DNA of 64,000 nt from Purshia tridentata (lineage: Eukaryota > Streptophyta > Magnoliopsida > Rosales > Rosaceae): contig QANT01004585.1 of NCBI GenBank assembly GCA_003254885.1, forward strand, positions 1 through 64,000. Direction: 5' to 3'. Under the pieces are notes generated by a model that made no database searches, was not told the DNA's origin, and saw only the letters and a list, made by a program, of their open reading frames with translations. Positions 39,366 through 56,164 of the stretch are shown here, in pieces. The position numbers and the translations under genes are program-made. Position 1 is the first letter of the stretch. Every line of letters begins with the position of its first letter.

Positions 39366-41772
39366 TCATGATTCCGCACGCAAGCAGCAAAACCATTTTT
39401 TCTACAAATCAAAGCATACTTAGAAATGTGAAAAATCCAACCAGTGACAGAAAAAGAGCAAGTGCCGAGGAAATTTAGAAAAAGAATAGCCAAGTATTCA
39501 TTTTTTTTATACAGTATGCAAAGGGCCATGTTGAAGGATCTATGTTACCATCCCTACGCTTGGATTATGGCATTGCCAATGGAGGTCACTTGTAGTTGAT
39601 TAATATGACTGAAGAAAGTTCTGTATATTGTCAAACAACAAGGGTAACCTGTACATTTGTACATAGACTAATTGGAAAATCAGAGTTATTAAGAATTAAG
39701 ATAATGTAAATTGGAGAGAGATCCAAAAAATTTAAAATAGAGAAAAATTCAAACAAAAATATAACATGATCTTGGAAGTGATAAAAGTATTACTTTCTGG
39801 GAGTAAAAATTTAGATGTTGAAAAATAATTTGAACTTTCTCGGCTTTAGAGAATTATATGGACAATTTAGTCTCAAGCAAATTTGATACTGTATTTCGAC
39901 CAAGAAAAAAATAAGTAAGATACTGTACATTTGAAACTCATTATGGTTACAACCAATTCTTCTATGTTCTCAGCCTTAATCAGCCTCCAGCTTTTCAGGC
40001 ATTTAGGCAAGATATGGCTGTTAAAAAACTAAAAAGCCAGTCTAAAGGCATCAAACATGAGAGAGTTTTTGAGCAGGCCAGAATGGGGAGAACTGTCTGA
40101 AACTTACAGATGGAGGCTTTCCAAGAACGGCTCCATGCTTATATGTGCAGTCATCCTTTGCTGGTGAGTCAGGTTTGCCACCAGTCTTTTTCTCATTCCT
40201 AGCCTTGTTGAAGATTACTGTGAATCCCTCAGCTGATGCTGGATCATTGACGTCCCATTCACCAAATTTTGGCAATGGTACACCCTTTTCCTGTAAAATA
40301 ACTTGAGGAGTCAGTCATCCAAATCCAATGCCAAAGAGTACCAAGTTTAATGTCATCTAATGTCCCAAATTTCACGTGTGGAATAATACAATCTTATTAT
40401 GTACCAAGTTTCATGGTTCAGATGCTTGCACAAAAAAAATAAAGGCAAACTAAATCTAAGTAAATAATAAGCTAACTTTAAGGAGGAGGTTACCTCCCAT
40501 CCTCAGAAACAAAACTGCTAGTCAGTATGCTAATTCACAAGAACGGAACATCAAGATATGGGAAGTCATACGTATTGATGTGTGGGTTCATAACTTCATA
40601 TACATCAATTCTTATAATACAAAAGAAGAAAAGACGTTTAAAATTCAACGAACCTGTAAGAGTTCTGCTTTTAACTCCTACAAGCTTCCAATCTCAATTA
40701 GAATTTCTAGCATATGTTGAACAGAATTTTCCTAAGTGAATCCCAATACTTATACTCTTTCTGAAGAGAGCTACAAGAACATAATTAAAGGAAGAAAATA
40801 ATAATAATTTCCTAAGTAAATCGCAATACTTATTCTCTTTCTTAAGAGAGCTACAAGAACATACTTAAAAGGAAGAAAAAAAACATTCTTCTTTAAATGC
40901 CAAGAAATATCAAACGGAGCAACTTTATAACCACGAAAGAAAGTACGAATAGCTACACAAGATGCTAAGTAAGTATCCATCGAAAAAGATGGCCGAATGC
41001 ACCAAGCTCCCACCCTTTCGAGGTCTGAGGAGGGTTAGATGTATGCAGCCTTACCCCACTTGCAGAGTGGCTATTTCCCATTTTGGCCCACAACCTCCAA
41101 GCGGCAATGCCTTACCATTACACTAGGCTCACCCCGAAGGAAGAATCCATTGCAAGTCTTGAAAATGTAAAATATACAAATCTAAGCCAAAGCATCAAAC
41201 CAGTAAAGTTGGTATCCGCAGCTTGTTGTACAAACTACATTTGGCCATTCAACACAACTAACACAGAACAACTTTTGCACACATAGATATAATAGGTACA
41301 CACATGAAACAACGTAACAATCAAATATGATTATTCCAACAAGGTTCCCTCTAGACCTCGTTGCTATCTGAGCTCAATCTACTTACAAACATACATACAC
41401 ACACACACACACACACATACATATAGCAGTAAATTTAAAACTCAATACTCAGTTTGGTATAAAGCACACAACAAGACAAATTAATAAAATAAAAGAAAAA
41501 AACTAGAAAGCACAATTAACACCAAATGACTGCACATTCATAGATACATCATATTCATACATAAGAAGCTTTTGCTGAAAACTAGGAACCAAAATGATGG
41601 GAACGGAACATAAAGCATCAAAAGGGTAAATCTTAAAAACATCAGCAGCTTGAAACTTTGGAATGATTTGCTCCAGACACACGCACTGTGAGTCTCAGAT
41701 CAAACACAGACATATATACATACAAAAGGGAATAATATAATTAAATTAAAGGACTTGGTAGCGTACCGCCAT
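39366..41772 (-). CDS. NOI/RIN4-like small protein
   Basis: Exons 41772-41767 (ATG GCG only), 40290-40108 and 39401-39366 give 74 residues. The central exon begins EKGVPLPKFGEWDVNDPASA and continues AEGFTVIFNKARNEKKTGG, the nitrate-induced (NOI) domain shared with RIN4. LPKFGEWD matches the core that the bacterial protease AvrRpt2 cleaves in RIN4-family proteins. The last exon gives KKWFCCLRAES; the paired cysteines are a likely palmitoylation site for plasma-membrane attachment. RIN4 relatives are immune regulators guarded by NLR receptors; a role for this short member is inferred. The first coding exon contributes only six bases, and intron 1 (about 1.5 kb) contains an Au-like SINE. The short terminal exon makes this gene easy to miss or misannotate. 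Confidence 0.82.
40731..40885. repeat. Tandem duplication of about 80 bp
   Basis: CCTAAGTGAATCCCAATACT... at 40731 and CCTAAGTAAATCGCAATACT... at 40811 begin two adjacent units, both running through AAGAGAGCTACAAGAACATA. Lies in intron 1 of the NOI gene. Confidence 0.85.
41001..41147 (+). mobile_element. Au-like SINE
   Basis: Contains the Au family signature GATGTATGCAGCCTTACCCC followed by a TTGCAGAGTGGCTATTTCCC-type block, and ends in CCTTACCATTACACTAGGCT. A tRNA-like GGTCTGAGGAGGG stretch precedes these. Au is a tRNA-derived SINE spread across angiosperms. The element is antisense to its host NOI gene and looks old and diverged. Confidence 0.75.
41395..41418. repeat. (CA)n microsatellite
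   Basis: About ten ACs in intron 1 of the NOI gene. Confidence 0.85.
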
Positions 41773-43012
41773 GGCTTTGGTTTTGAGATTTCTGAAGAAA
41801 ACGCTAAAAGCCGGCTCCTTCTTTTTAGGGATTTAGATTTAACTATTCTCTCAGTGATGAAGGTCTTGATGAATGAAGAGAATGATGAGGCTGACGCTGA
41901 TTATTCTCACTTTTCGCAGGTTCACCAAGAAAGAGATGGGGCTGTGCGTGCTCTGGGTCTGTGTGGGCCAAATGGGCCCACAATGGGAAGGAATGGGGAT
42001 GATGGGCTTGTGGGGCCCACTATTTGAAAACTCACTTCGACGGTGTTTGCTGCTTCCAGCGAGGCACTAAGTCTATGCATACAAATTTGCCTCTTTCCAT
42101 ATTAATAGAAAAACTAAAGCATTTATATTTTATAGTGTATGAATTATATTGTCATATTGACTAGTCTCTCAGCATGTGTTGCGTATGCTTGAGATTTTTA
42201 TTTTTTCACATAAATATCCTGGCCTGGTGTAGAAAAAATAAAATCAAAGCAAAAATCATGACTTTTAACAAAAGTTGATAGTAAAACAAGCTTGGTGTCT
42301 TCTCTCGGAAAAGGAAAAAAAAACAAAAAAAAGCTAGACCGTCCTCAATGTGAAAATTTGTTGATCATTGATCATTTGTCGTCTGATTTGTTGACTAAGT
42401 GATGCAGTCAACAAATCAAACCACACCACCTGCATTACATGCAGGTAATAAAAGTTACAAGTTGTGCTCCTTGTTGTGAGCTAAAATTTCGGTTTTGTGC
42501 TCTTAACAAACAGCATTCGAAGCAGAGTGTTTTTGGGTATAAACTGCTAATCTTTGTTTTGATAAGAGGTTTAAACTACTAATCAAACGCCTTAAAACAG
42601 AAAATGTTTGTTAACAATTTTGGCATTTCTTTACTTTTGTGTCAATGAGTTTAAAATGAGGTAATTAGAGGCTAAAAGATTAAGCTGAAAATCAACAAGA
42701 TTGAATTTAAAGTTCCATAGATGGAATTCATTTTCCAATTTTGGGAATATAACAATTTATAGAGTCTGGTGAGACCAAATGAATGGGACTCAATTGTGAT
42801 CCAACCACTAGCATCATATATAACACAACACAAGAATACAGGTGCAAGACTGGCATCCCAGAAAGCTGTGCTGTCCAATTTGGCCTTGCAGCCTTCAAAC
42901 CCAAAAGACTTTTCTTTTCTCCAATGCCTTTCTTTTCAATTTTCATACCACAGGCCATTAGCTCCATGTTATTGGTCAGTATACATCCAATCCAACCCAA
43001 ACAAATGTAAAG

Positions 43013-43048
<36 letters not shown>

Positions 43049-43391
43049 GTTGGTGAACAGTATTGGGAATATATTTCTTCTAAAATCTAAATACACTTGT
43101 AATTTATTGGGAAACAAAGCAAGATAGAAAGAAATGGAGATAAAATTGCACAACAGGGAATTTTGGTAGTGAAAGTTTCATCTCACACGAGAAGGTCCAA
43201 CCTCTGTGTCTGACCTGAAACATAAAGACATGAAACTGGTAAGTTCATTGACGTTTGGATCATAGAATCAAAGAATTGAAAAGCTCTCATTTTAAAAAGG
43301 CCACCAAGATGTGAAACAAATCCAGTTATTGCTAGTAAGTGTTCTGGCAGTAGTACGCATGAGACTTACCAGTTAACAGCATGAAAATGGC
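41773..43391. other. NOI promoter and thiolase 3' flank
   Basis: Holds the NOI leader and promoter, two perfect hairpins at 42384-42445, a possible MITE remnant at about 42488-42620 (ends TTAACAAACA / TGTTTGTTAA) and a (GA)n run at 43018-43047. The open frames around 42670-43150 on both strands overlap each other and the microsatellite and are not credible genes. Confidence 0.55.
42384..42445. promoter_or_regulatory. Two adjacent hairpins, the first with inverted W-box cores
   Basis: TGATTTGTTGACT (42384-42396) and its exact reverse complement (42406-42418) flank a 9-nt loop. Each arm contains the WRKY W-box core TTGAC. A second hairpin, CCTGCA/TGCAGG, lies at 42429-42445. The pair is about 600-670 bp upstream of the NOI gene ATG. 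Regulatory use is inferred. Confidence 0.45.
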
Positions 43392-46780
<3,389 letters not shown>

Positions 46781-46800
46781 GGATAGAAGAAAATGGAAAT

Positions 46801-47772
46801 CTGCACCAGTTGCATGATATTTAGTTAGTGAAACAAATAGCACGATAAAATACTTGGCACAGTACTATGTTGACTTAAAAATAAATAAATATTTGATGGC
46901 TTGAAATAAACCACTAAATGTTAAAAATTTATAGGGAAAAATGAAAGGAAGCAAATGCCTTATCATTTATTTTTTCAGTACATGGTGACTTGGGATTCCC
47001 AAGGTACGACTTGAAAAATGCCTATCAATTTTTCTTTTCTTTTGAGAACTAAACCAAATAGAATTGTCAAATATAGAGAAGAACATACAACTATCTGGTA
47101 ACTCCAGCAAGTAACAGATCATGCCTAATCCAATTATCAGAGAAAAGCAAATCTCAGCAAATCCTAAGGCTCCTAAGTCCAAATAATTGGTTTTCATAAA
47201 AGAAAATCTAAAAAACATTAATATTCTTTCACTCGTAGATTCATACTTAAACCACTAAACCAACAAGTGCTAATAACAACTGTACCCTCCAATTAGCTAC
47301 CAAGTTGACTACAAAGCACATGTTTCCGACATTATATAAAATATTTTTGGAAAATTAAAGAAAAAAATTACTGAATGTTTTGATTTCTTGAATTGCTTGG
47401 GTCCTGAGAAAATAGCTATTCCACTCAAGAGAGCATAGTTCAATTTCAAAAGCACTAGAGGAGAACCCATTCGAAACAAATAATGCCAAGCTCAGTTTGT
47501 CTCAGGAACCAAACAGAAATGAGAGGTAGATCTATCGTGATTCGTAATCAAACAAACAAGCATGCACCAAATACCATAATCATTTTCTGTGCTCTTTAAG
47601 TTATTGACTACTGACAGATCTTAATCAATTCTACGATGCAGATGAGAAAATGCTAATGCAACAGCGGTCTGAACATGGATGATACAAATGAGTGTTAGTA
47701 CAAATTCTGGGAAAATCAGCGAGAAAGTTGAGCTTGGTGATCAGAGAAATCAAGATACAGAGAGCGAATTAC
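46801..47772 (-). other. 5'-UTR intron of the thiolase gene
   Basis: The leader exon ends at 47773 before GTAATTCGC. An acceptor TGCAG lies immediately before 46800, and the ATG follows 20 bp later. The leader appears to start near 47830-47870, just downstream (in gene direction) of a TATTTATATAG-like box at about 47865. Confidence 0.6.
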
Positions 47773-47879
47773 CTTTGTTTTGGGTGTTTGTAGAGGAACC
47801 GAACACCAACAACTACAAGTCTAGAATTGGTGATGCTCAGCTAGAAATGCAAGCATGACTAGTATTTATATAGGGACGA

Positions 47880-50800
47880 CGAGCACGCACGGTAGGCGGA
47901 TAAATTTACCAAAATGCCCCTGAACAGTCACTTTAATCACTTTCTTGGTTTTTTTTGGTTAGACGCTTTCTTTTTCTTTCTTTAGTTATGATTTTTTTTC
48001 TCTTTTATCATTTGAGAATGACCGAATGAGATTAATTTCAAGTCTGGCGGTGAGTTTTTGGCATGAATTGAATATGCTATGTAATTAGGGGTACCTACAT
48101 ATGGAGTTTTAGAATTTTTAATTATTTTTTAAAATAGTAAATAAATAAAATAAAGCTTGGGAAAAAGTTCACTTCAAATTCTCATGCAATTTTACATTTT
48201 GGTGAGGAAGATTAATTATTGTGGAGCCTTGGAGGCACCAACCAAATCTGTGACTGTATTAATTGGATTTGGTCTATTTGTGGCTAGGTGGCTAGGTGAC
48301 AAGTTTGACAAAGAACATAGATGAGACTGTACAATAAATAATTAAAGGCTAGTGATTGCTTGGGAACTTGGGTAATGGTTTTGATGATGCAAATGGGTCT
48401 ATTTGTTAAATACTTGTGAGAGCTTATTTGTTCTTATTGGTGGTGGGAAATGGAAATGGTCAACTAAGGACAGCTCCATATATTTTGTAGCAAATGGCCC
48501 AACTACCACATACAAGAAAGTTTGATTAAATGGTAAGCATATGATAATTCACTACTCTTACCCTAATTGTCTCCTACCTAAGCTACCGAAGATCCATGTT
48601 CAAGCTGGCCTTAAATATATATATTCCTTGGGTTGGTTTTAGTGGCATCCCATATGATAATAACTATGCAAATTTTGATATATTTGTTTGAAAAATAAAA
48701 TGGGGAGGAGGAATATTCTAATTAGACTTTGTAATGGGTACAAAAAGCAGCATCCCTCTCAAATTAAATAAAATTGGTTACAAAATGTAGAATCTTTCAG
48801 AGTGAGGGAAGTATGTGTGTGTAAGTGTATGCAATTGATGATTCATGAGAAAATGACCAAAAGATTATCAATTTTTCATTGCTTAACTTCAGAAGCTGGT
48901 CAAGTGATAATGACCTCATAAGGGCAAGATGTACATGCCAAAGTTGACCATTATGCATGCAAAGTGAAAAAAAAAATATCAGATTTGTATTCTTCAATTA
49001 TGTCATGGAATTTATATATGCTAGGATGGAGAAACCAATTTTTTCTCAATGAAAGAAAAAAAAAAAAAGCCATTTCAAAATCTTAAATAAAAAGATTGTG
49101 GAAAGTTTGAAAGTAAGGAAATAAATTGTAATTGACTAATTGGTCTGAGTCATACATCTCTCACTAAGTAGAAGCCAAGTATGCATTCAGCTGCTATAGA
49201 CTTTTACCAACTCTCCTGATGCAGAAATCATTTAAGCTGAGTTGGTGGGCAATCATTTTCAACTCAATTGGAGACAAATATGAAAGTTTTCATGTGTTCA
49301 ACAATGTCCAGCCCAAACAAGTAATTAATTAAATCATATTTAAACAAAAACAAGTAATTAGCTAAAGATACTCATTGTGAAATCAACATGATCTTTTGTG
49401 TGCTGAAGTCAACCACCAGTGATTAGTATCAGTATCACTACTATGATGATCTTTGTGTCCAACACATGCACCTGGAATACACAAACCTTGGTAGGAACTA
49501 TATTGTTTAAAAAAACTTAATTAGTTTTTAAACTCTCTTAAATTCTACCATACAAATTAGCATTAAATGACACAAACACATGTTTAATTATATGGATATT
49601 AGTAGGTTTCCTTTTCGATTACTCTTAAATTCATGTAACAAATCATTTGTTTCACATTCATGATTAGAGTCTAATTTTCGTCTTTTTTCTTTCAAAATTT
49701 AAATTTCATTAAAAAAAAACCATTAACATAAATTATCATGAAATTAAAGAAATATGGCGAGTAAGAAGAATACCATGTATTGATTTTTTGTTTTATAGAT
49801 CATTATAAACTTTCGTGGATCATGAAATTTTGAGTCAAAGTTCACCAACCATATTGAATTTGTACATTAGTTTATGGAAGCCTTTTGTTGAATTCAGTTG
49901 TCGTTTGTTGCTTTATGCACCTCTCAATCAGCCTACTTCTGCCTCTTAATTTTCAATTTCTTATTTTTCACATTTATGTCGATGAAAATATGGCTGCAGA
50001 GCACCAAAAATAACTTATGCATACACAAATGCCACTTGGCCCACGCATCATATTTATATCTCTCTAACTTAACGGTGTTATATTTTCTTAAACACTATGG
50101 AACATGTCATGTGCAATAGCTAAAAAATCAGAAACTCATAGATAGAGAAGAGTAAAAGCTCTATCTTTTTGGCCCATACCTTTCCCCGATCTATATGTAT
50201 ATCCTTGTAATTGTATATATTGCATACTGTTAATTGTATATCACTTTGTATTACTAAGAAGTTTGCTAATAAATACGTGAATTAGAGTTGGTCTAATTAA
50301 CCGAGAATAAAAACTGTAAACCCTACACAGCCGAATTTGAATCCTCCATTTTCCCTGTAATAAAATTCAACATGTTTTATTATCATATTATTGATCATGT
50401 TTATCCATCCTATTATGATCCAATAATCTATTTCAAGTAGGTTATTGCTGGTGGACTTGAATAAGGGGAGACAAACCCTTTCAAGTTTCAAAGATGCAAT
50501 TGATTGGTAGGTTGCGGTACTGCTCAAATCTCTAATGCGTTGTGCAGCTTGTGCTTTTGCTTGTACTATTTATTAGGCTACACAATTCAAGTATTTTGCA
50601 CTTTATAGCTTATAACGGCCCATGCCACCAACCTCCTGTCACTGTAATATAATATCCCAAAGTGATGGCCTCTACTGTACATAGTTGCTGAGGTGTTAAT
50701 ACACCACATAACTGTTCAAGTCACACCTCTTCTTTTGTCACGTTTTTACTTTTTTTGACATAAAATCGTCATACGTGACTTTCTTTTCACAATACGTATA

Positions 50801-51013
50801 AGAAATTACTGCAATAAGAAGAAATTTGGATACGTATTGTGAATATTCATATATTGTGTGTACGTGTGTGTATACAAGGCATACAATTCTTGTATGCGTC
50901 TAAAAAATCAGACTACATTATTTGATGAAGAATTAGGCAACTGAATGTAAAAAGTGGATATAAGTCATAAGAAGGCAAATGGGTTCTGTTGTTCTGACTT
51001 TGAGGTTGAGAAA
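47880..51013. other. Intergenic spacer of about 3.1 kb
   Basis: AT-rich thiolase promoter and ABC1K7-type gene 3' flank. I see no conserved coding exon, RNA gene or well-formed transposon. The 60-76-codon open frames are scattered and unsupported. Confidence 0.55.
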
Positions 51014-54000
51014 TCATATCATCTTCTCAAATTTATCAAGTTTCTTCACGCTCTGCATGGACCTAGCAAACAACGTGAAAAGGACTCCTGCAGCAACAAT
51101 CACAAAACTCTGATGAATGCAATGTTCAAATTCAAAGATGAAATGAAGCTGAAGGCAGAGTAACAGGTCATTATCACCTGCACCAATGAATGACCCATTT
51201 GCAAAAGCTTGACTGCCTTGACTGCTCAAAGTGACCCCAAGGTTTAGCAGGGTACTTCCTAAGACAGAATACATTGTCGCCATTTGTAGTATTGTTGCTT
51301 TTCGAGCAGCTCTTTCTGACTGCAAAATGTAGTTTTTCATTATAGTGAAGAATAGGAAGATTTGGGGTGCTAAGGAAATATTCTTATAAGTTGAAACTTC
51401 CTCTAGTCTAGTCAGAAATGGATATTAAAAAAATGATAGATCAAGAAAATGTCTTTGAAAAAGAAGTAAAAACTGAATACCTCAAGCACCCGCACTCGGA
51501 GTTTGAGATCCCCTGACTCAAGTTCTTTCACAAACTCCTCAATTCGCTGAACTCTGTATGGCATGGACATTGTGTAGCTTCTGGCCTAAAAATGCATACA
51601 CAAGTTTTCATTGAACTAGAAATCCAACTAAGCAATTACTTCATAAAAAACCAGAACATGGAACTAAAGCAAGGAAAGACAGTTAAGTTGCTGTACATCA
51701 TCTGCTTGTTTCCTGATTTCATTTACAAGTTGTGTCCCAGTACGCCGCTTCTGTCTTAAATCTAAAAGTTCCTGCATATAGTGTATGATATCAGCTGTAT
51801 ACTCCCAAACCATTGCCAAGGCGAACAAAAAGTTGTCAGTAGGAAAATGTATGGAACCTGGGCAAAAGGTGCAGCAATCTTCACAAAGGAAAAATCTGGA
51901 TCAAGAGTATAGCCTATACCTGAAAGAGAGATTGATAGTAAGAATAGAGCAGAAACATCAAGGTTCTTATGGTTATCATATCACATCTTTGGATTGAAAA
52001 GAAAGGTCAGAACTCCCAGAGAGAGAGAGAGAGACAGAGAGAGAGAGAGCACCTTCCAGGGTTGAGAATGCCCTTAGGACAAAAGTAAATGTGGATGGAA
52101 ATCGAAATGGCTGATCTTGTGCTATTGCAAATAAATCCTGCCATTAAGAAAACCCCATATTTCAATTTAGATCAAAAAAGGGTTATTTAGAATGAAAAGG
52201 AAATGAATCAACATCTTTATCAACACAGTGACATAAGTAACCAAGATATCAATTTTGTAACTGATATTCAGTCAACCTCGTTATAGCTGGTAGAACCTCT
52301 GCAAGTTTGCTATTATCACCAAATTTCACTTAGAGGTGTCATTTGCATTTAGTTGAGTAACAAATATATCCATACCTCGCCAATTGCAGAAAAAGTCTGT
52401 GACTGATCTGGTGTCTGGCTTAACAAGTTGTCCAAAAAGAATTGAACGGATCTCCTTACCTATAAACATGGGGAAAAAAGAGTGAGACAGACAGAACCAA
52501 ATGCTTTAGAAAATCACCTTTAAGAATGTATAAGAGTATTGGCATGATGCATACTGATGATAAGTCTCCTGTCGGCTGAAGTGCTCCAAGATCTATGAGG
52601 CTTTGCATAACCTGCAAGTTGCATTTGTCAGATTAGGCCTCTGAAGCAAGGCCAGACAAAATGATATATTTAAGTGTTACTAATAAATGCATGCTTCTGA
52701 ATTTCAAATCAGCTGTCTGTAAGGGGGAAAAAGGCAGAACGGACTTATAAGATAGAAAACAGACCTTTTTTGCATCTTTCTCATATACAGCATAGAAAAG
52801 TTCAAGCAGTCTCTCCCGGGTGAAAGATTTAATATCTCCCATCATACCAAAATCATAATAGATTAGTGTTTCATCCACATCAATTGCAAGATTTCCTGGA
52901 TGAGGATCAGCATGGAAGAAACCGGTTCTGAGTATCTGCATGAACAGAAAAATCCACCTATTCATTTACTTATATAGGATAAATATTTTTTGAATAAGGT
53001 AATCAAAACAAAACAAAACAGACTCAGTAGTCATCTTATTCAATGTCAATATAAGTTGTTTTAAGAGAGGAACAAAAATTCCTCACCTGGATCAAGTATG
53101 CTTCAATAGCACGTGATGAAATTTGAGCACGATTGAAACCCTTTGAATCTAGCATATCCAGCCGATTTATCTTAATGCCTGATGACAGAAGAAAGAAATC
53201 TTAGCAACAATTACCAACATAAAATTTATGCTGGCCCCATTAATACTACTGCATGTATTTTATGCAAAACACTAGTATAGAGTGAAACCTGGTACATACT
53301 CCAATGTCAACACCTTCATCGCAGTATAATCCCAAAAGACCATCTACAAAAGGGAAGAAATGTTGTCAAGTTATAACTCAGCAAGACAGTACAAAGAGTG
53401 CAGTTTTATCTCTGACATGATCAAAAGTTTTATCTTGTAGCACTGTAGCAAGAAACATACAGGTACTCGAACCCACTTTATATTCCGAAAGTCTCTGCGA
53501 AACCTATCAGCATTCTTCCCTTCATTTATATAATCAATTTCTTGATACAAAATCCTGAATTCCATGAAAAACAAGTATAATTCATGGCATCAGAAGTTCA
53601 GAACTCACATTATATGAAGAAATAAAATGAATTTTCACTAGAATTCTTTCAGAGAAGCTGAAATTTCAGGCAAATTTAACTCTTAGGAATAAATAATGCC
53701 AAATAAACAAGTACAAAATGGTCCAAATGTACTATATATAAGATTTGTCAATGCTGAAATAAATCTTGTGCATTAAATGGACATGAGGTCTGCTGCATGA
53801 TAACATGAGTCACTGGAGGAAGAACTACATGTGCTTATACTAACAATTCCATGAATTATTACTAAAATATGAACATAGCAACTAAGAGATGCTTATTACA
53901 TACGTGGCACATTCTTCATATATACCGATCCAGTCTCTTGTTGGACCACCAAGGGATTCACTTTTTTGAAAATACTCTGCAATTAGCTTCAAATTTTCTG

Positions 54001-55690
54001 TAAGGCAGGAGCAGCAGGTTAGATAACTAACTAGAACTTCTAAATTCAAATTATTGACATCAAAGATCCGCTCAGAAATATGAAAAGCATGTCAGCTAGC
54101 TAGATCTATATGCATATAAAAAATATAAAAAAAACAAAAAAGGGCTGAATATAAGAAAAAGAAAGAAAAGAAAATTCAACTCATCTAGTGCTTAGTAATT
54201 ACAAGCAACTGATTGGTAGGGATTGATATAGCATATGTACTTACGTAGATCAATGTCAAAAAGCTTCTTGAGACCAGGTCTTTGAACTTTTACGACTACT
54301 TTCTCTCCATTGTGCAGGATAGCCCGATGAACCTGAAGACACGACTCATGAACATTCAAACTAGCGACACAGAATCATCTAGAGTAAAATTCTCATACAA
54401 GTAATTTTTGGAGAAGAAGCCCGTGAATATTTTTCCAACGCATTTAAAAGTTCAAACACTATAGACAGACATCATAAAATAACAAATAGTTGTGAACTAA
54501 ACACCTGACCAAGACTAGCAGCAGCAATTGGCCGGTCCTCAAACTCCTTAAACAACATATCAATGGGAGCTCCCAGTTCAGTCTCAATAAAGCCTCTTGC
54601 TTTCACTGGTGAAAAGGCTGGGACCCTATCCTGAATGACATAAGGAAAAATAAGCCATTGAAATTATCTAAACATAATTACAAAAATGCTTGAGAGTCTA
54701 CTTATAAACTAATACAAAGTTCAACAATCTAAGAAGACAGTGCCTGTTCAGAAATACTGCAACAGATATCAGTAATTACCTGTAACTTGGCAAGCTCGTC
54801 CACAAACTCACGAGGAAACAAATCTGACCTTGTTGAAGATAATTGTCCAAGTTTGATAAAAGTTGGACCAAGCTGCAGTACACGTTCTCGCAGCCATGAG
54901 GCAGTCTTTCGCCTTCTGTTTTTCTGAATGAGAGATTTTTTAAATAAAACTTAGCAGAACAAATGAAACAAGTCCACAAAACCAACAAACTGAAGGGAGA
55001 CTTGGCCGGGAATGACATAACAAGCAGGTGAGATAGATTTCTGTTCTCTAATCTTGACTAGGATTCAGCATAGCAGGAGCAAAAAAGTAGCTGTAGAAAA
55101 GTCCCAAAACCCACCTGCTTATCTTCTGTGAAACCTCCTAGATATGCCCATTTTGCATTGTCCAACAGAACGCGCACGCGCAATGAGATAACAAAAGACC
55201 ATACATCTGCAGACCTCTGCCAGGAATTATAATTTTCATTGGCCCAACTGAAGCCCTCATCTGAGGGCAAAACCTTGAGCTCCTCCATTGGAGGAAGTCC
55301 TTTAGGGGGACTAGATTTTTGTGTCTTGACCAGGGTTGCATTAGTATCTCTTCTAATTAGACTTGCTCCATTAACAACCTGCTTTGAACCATTCACTGTC
55401 TCTACCTTATTAGTGGGTGGAGGTTTTCTTTTCACTATCTCACTGGCTGGTACCAATTTTACAGATTTTCCATTGATACCAAATCTTGAGGATGATTCAG
55501 CCTGTCGCATTTCCACTTGAAACCTAAGAAATTGATAGGTACGAGGTGGATTACTCGTTGGTCTACTAGAGTTCAAGAATTTATGGACTGAAATTGAGCT
55601 TGAGAAACTAAGACTGTCCTCTGCTCTTCCTTGATTAATCGACTCCACATTGCGCCAATAGCATCTGTTTGAAGCCAGTACTGCAGCCAT
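51014..55690 (-). CDS. ABC1K7: Chloroplast ABC1-family atypical kinase, ABC1K7 type
   Basis: Seventeen exons (descending): 55690-55115, 54923-54780, 54630-54505, 54332-54245, 53997-53904, 53554-53461, 53343-53289, 53178-53087, 52935-52765, 52611-52555, 52459-52376, 52137-52053, 51919-51858, 51771-51697, 51585-51481, 51319-51178, 51087-51014. They give 707 residues with all phases consistent. The Ser-rich N-terminus looks like a transit peptide. ABC1/UbiB signatures are intact: KxGQ as KLGQ at about 216-219, the Ala-rich AAAS loop at about 276-279, a Lys in VVVKVQRPG (about 297), HADPHPGN (about 431) and YDFG (about 449). Two hydrophobic stretches end the protein. Relatives ABC1K7 and ABC1K8 act in plastid lipid and oxidative-stress balance. 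Neighbourhood and sequence favour ABC1K7 (SIA1; At3g07700 as I recall). Confidence 0.93.
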
Positions 55691-55705
55691 CTATGATGCA
55701 GATAC

Positions 55706-56164
55706 CTGCAACATACAATGATCAGAAAAACATTAACCAAATAGTCAATTTGAAAAGTGAAAGATCAGCAATAAACATTATTATTTTAATGAACACAAGA
55801 ATACTAGACCAGAAAAACAGGAAAACTTAAGTATTAACAAGAAATTTTGAATTTTGAGCCTGATAGTTTTACTCTCAATATGCATACAACTGAGCTGTAC
55901 ATAACTGAACCCTGACCCAGCCAACACTGAAACAGCATTGAAATTGGACACAGATTATACTCAGATACATGCTTACAGAAAAAACCACAACCAAAGGCAA
56001 GTGAGTCTCACATAAAAAATTTAATCTGATTGCTGCAAAATTAAACAAAATGACAAGAAATATATTGAAGTCAACTGAAAGCATAAGACTTGATATCTCT
56101 ATATTAATATATTCCTTAATTTCCTAAGAAACCAAAGAGAACCCAGATGAAAGCATTAATAAAC
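55706..56164 (-). other. 5'-UTR intron of the ABC1K7-type gene
   Basis: The leader exon ends CACCAAG|GTTTAT at 56165/56164, and TTGCAG|GTATC at 55706/55705 is the acceptor. The second leader exon is only 15 bp before the ATG. Confidence 0.6.

Noticed and set aside
42728-43153. A 141-codon minus-strand open frame with a Ser-Leu run
   Set aside because: Runs through a (GA)n microsatellite and overlaps open frames on the other strand; lies in the thiolase 3' flank.
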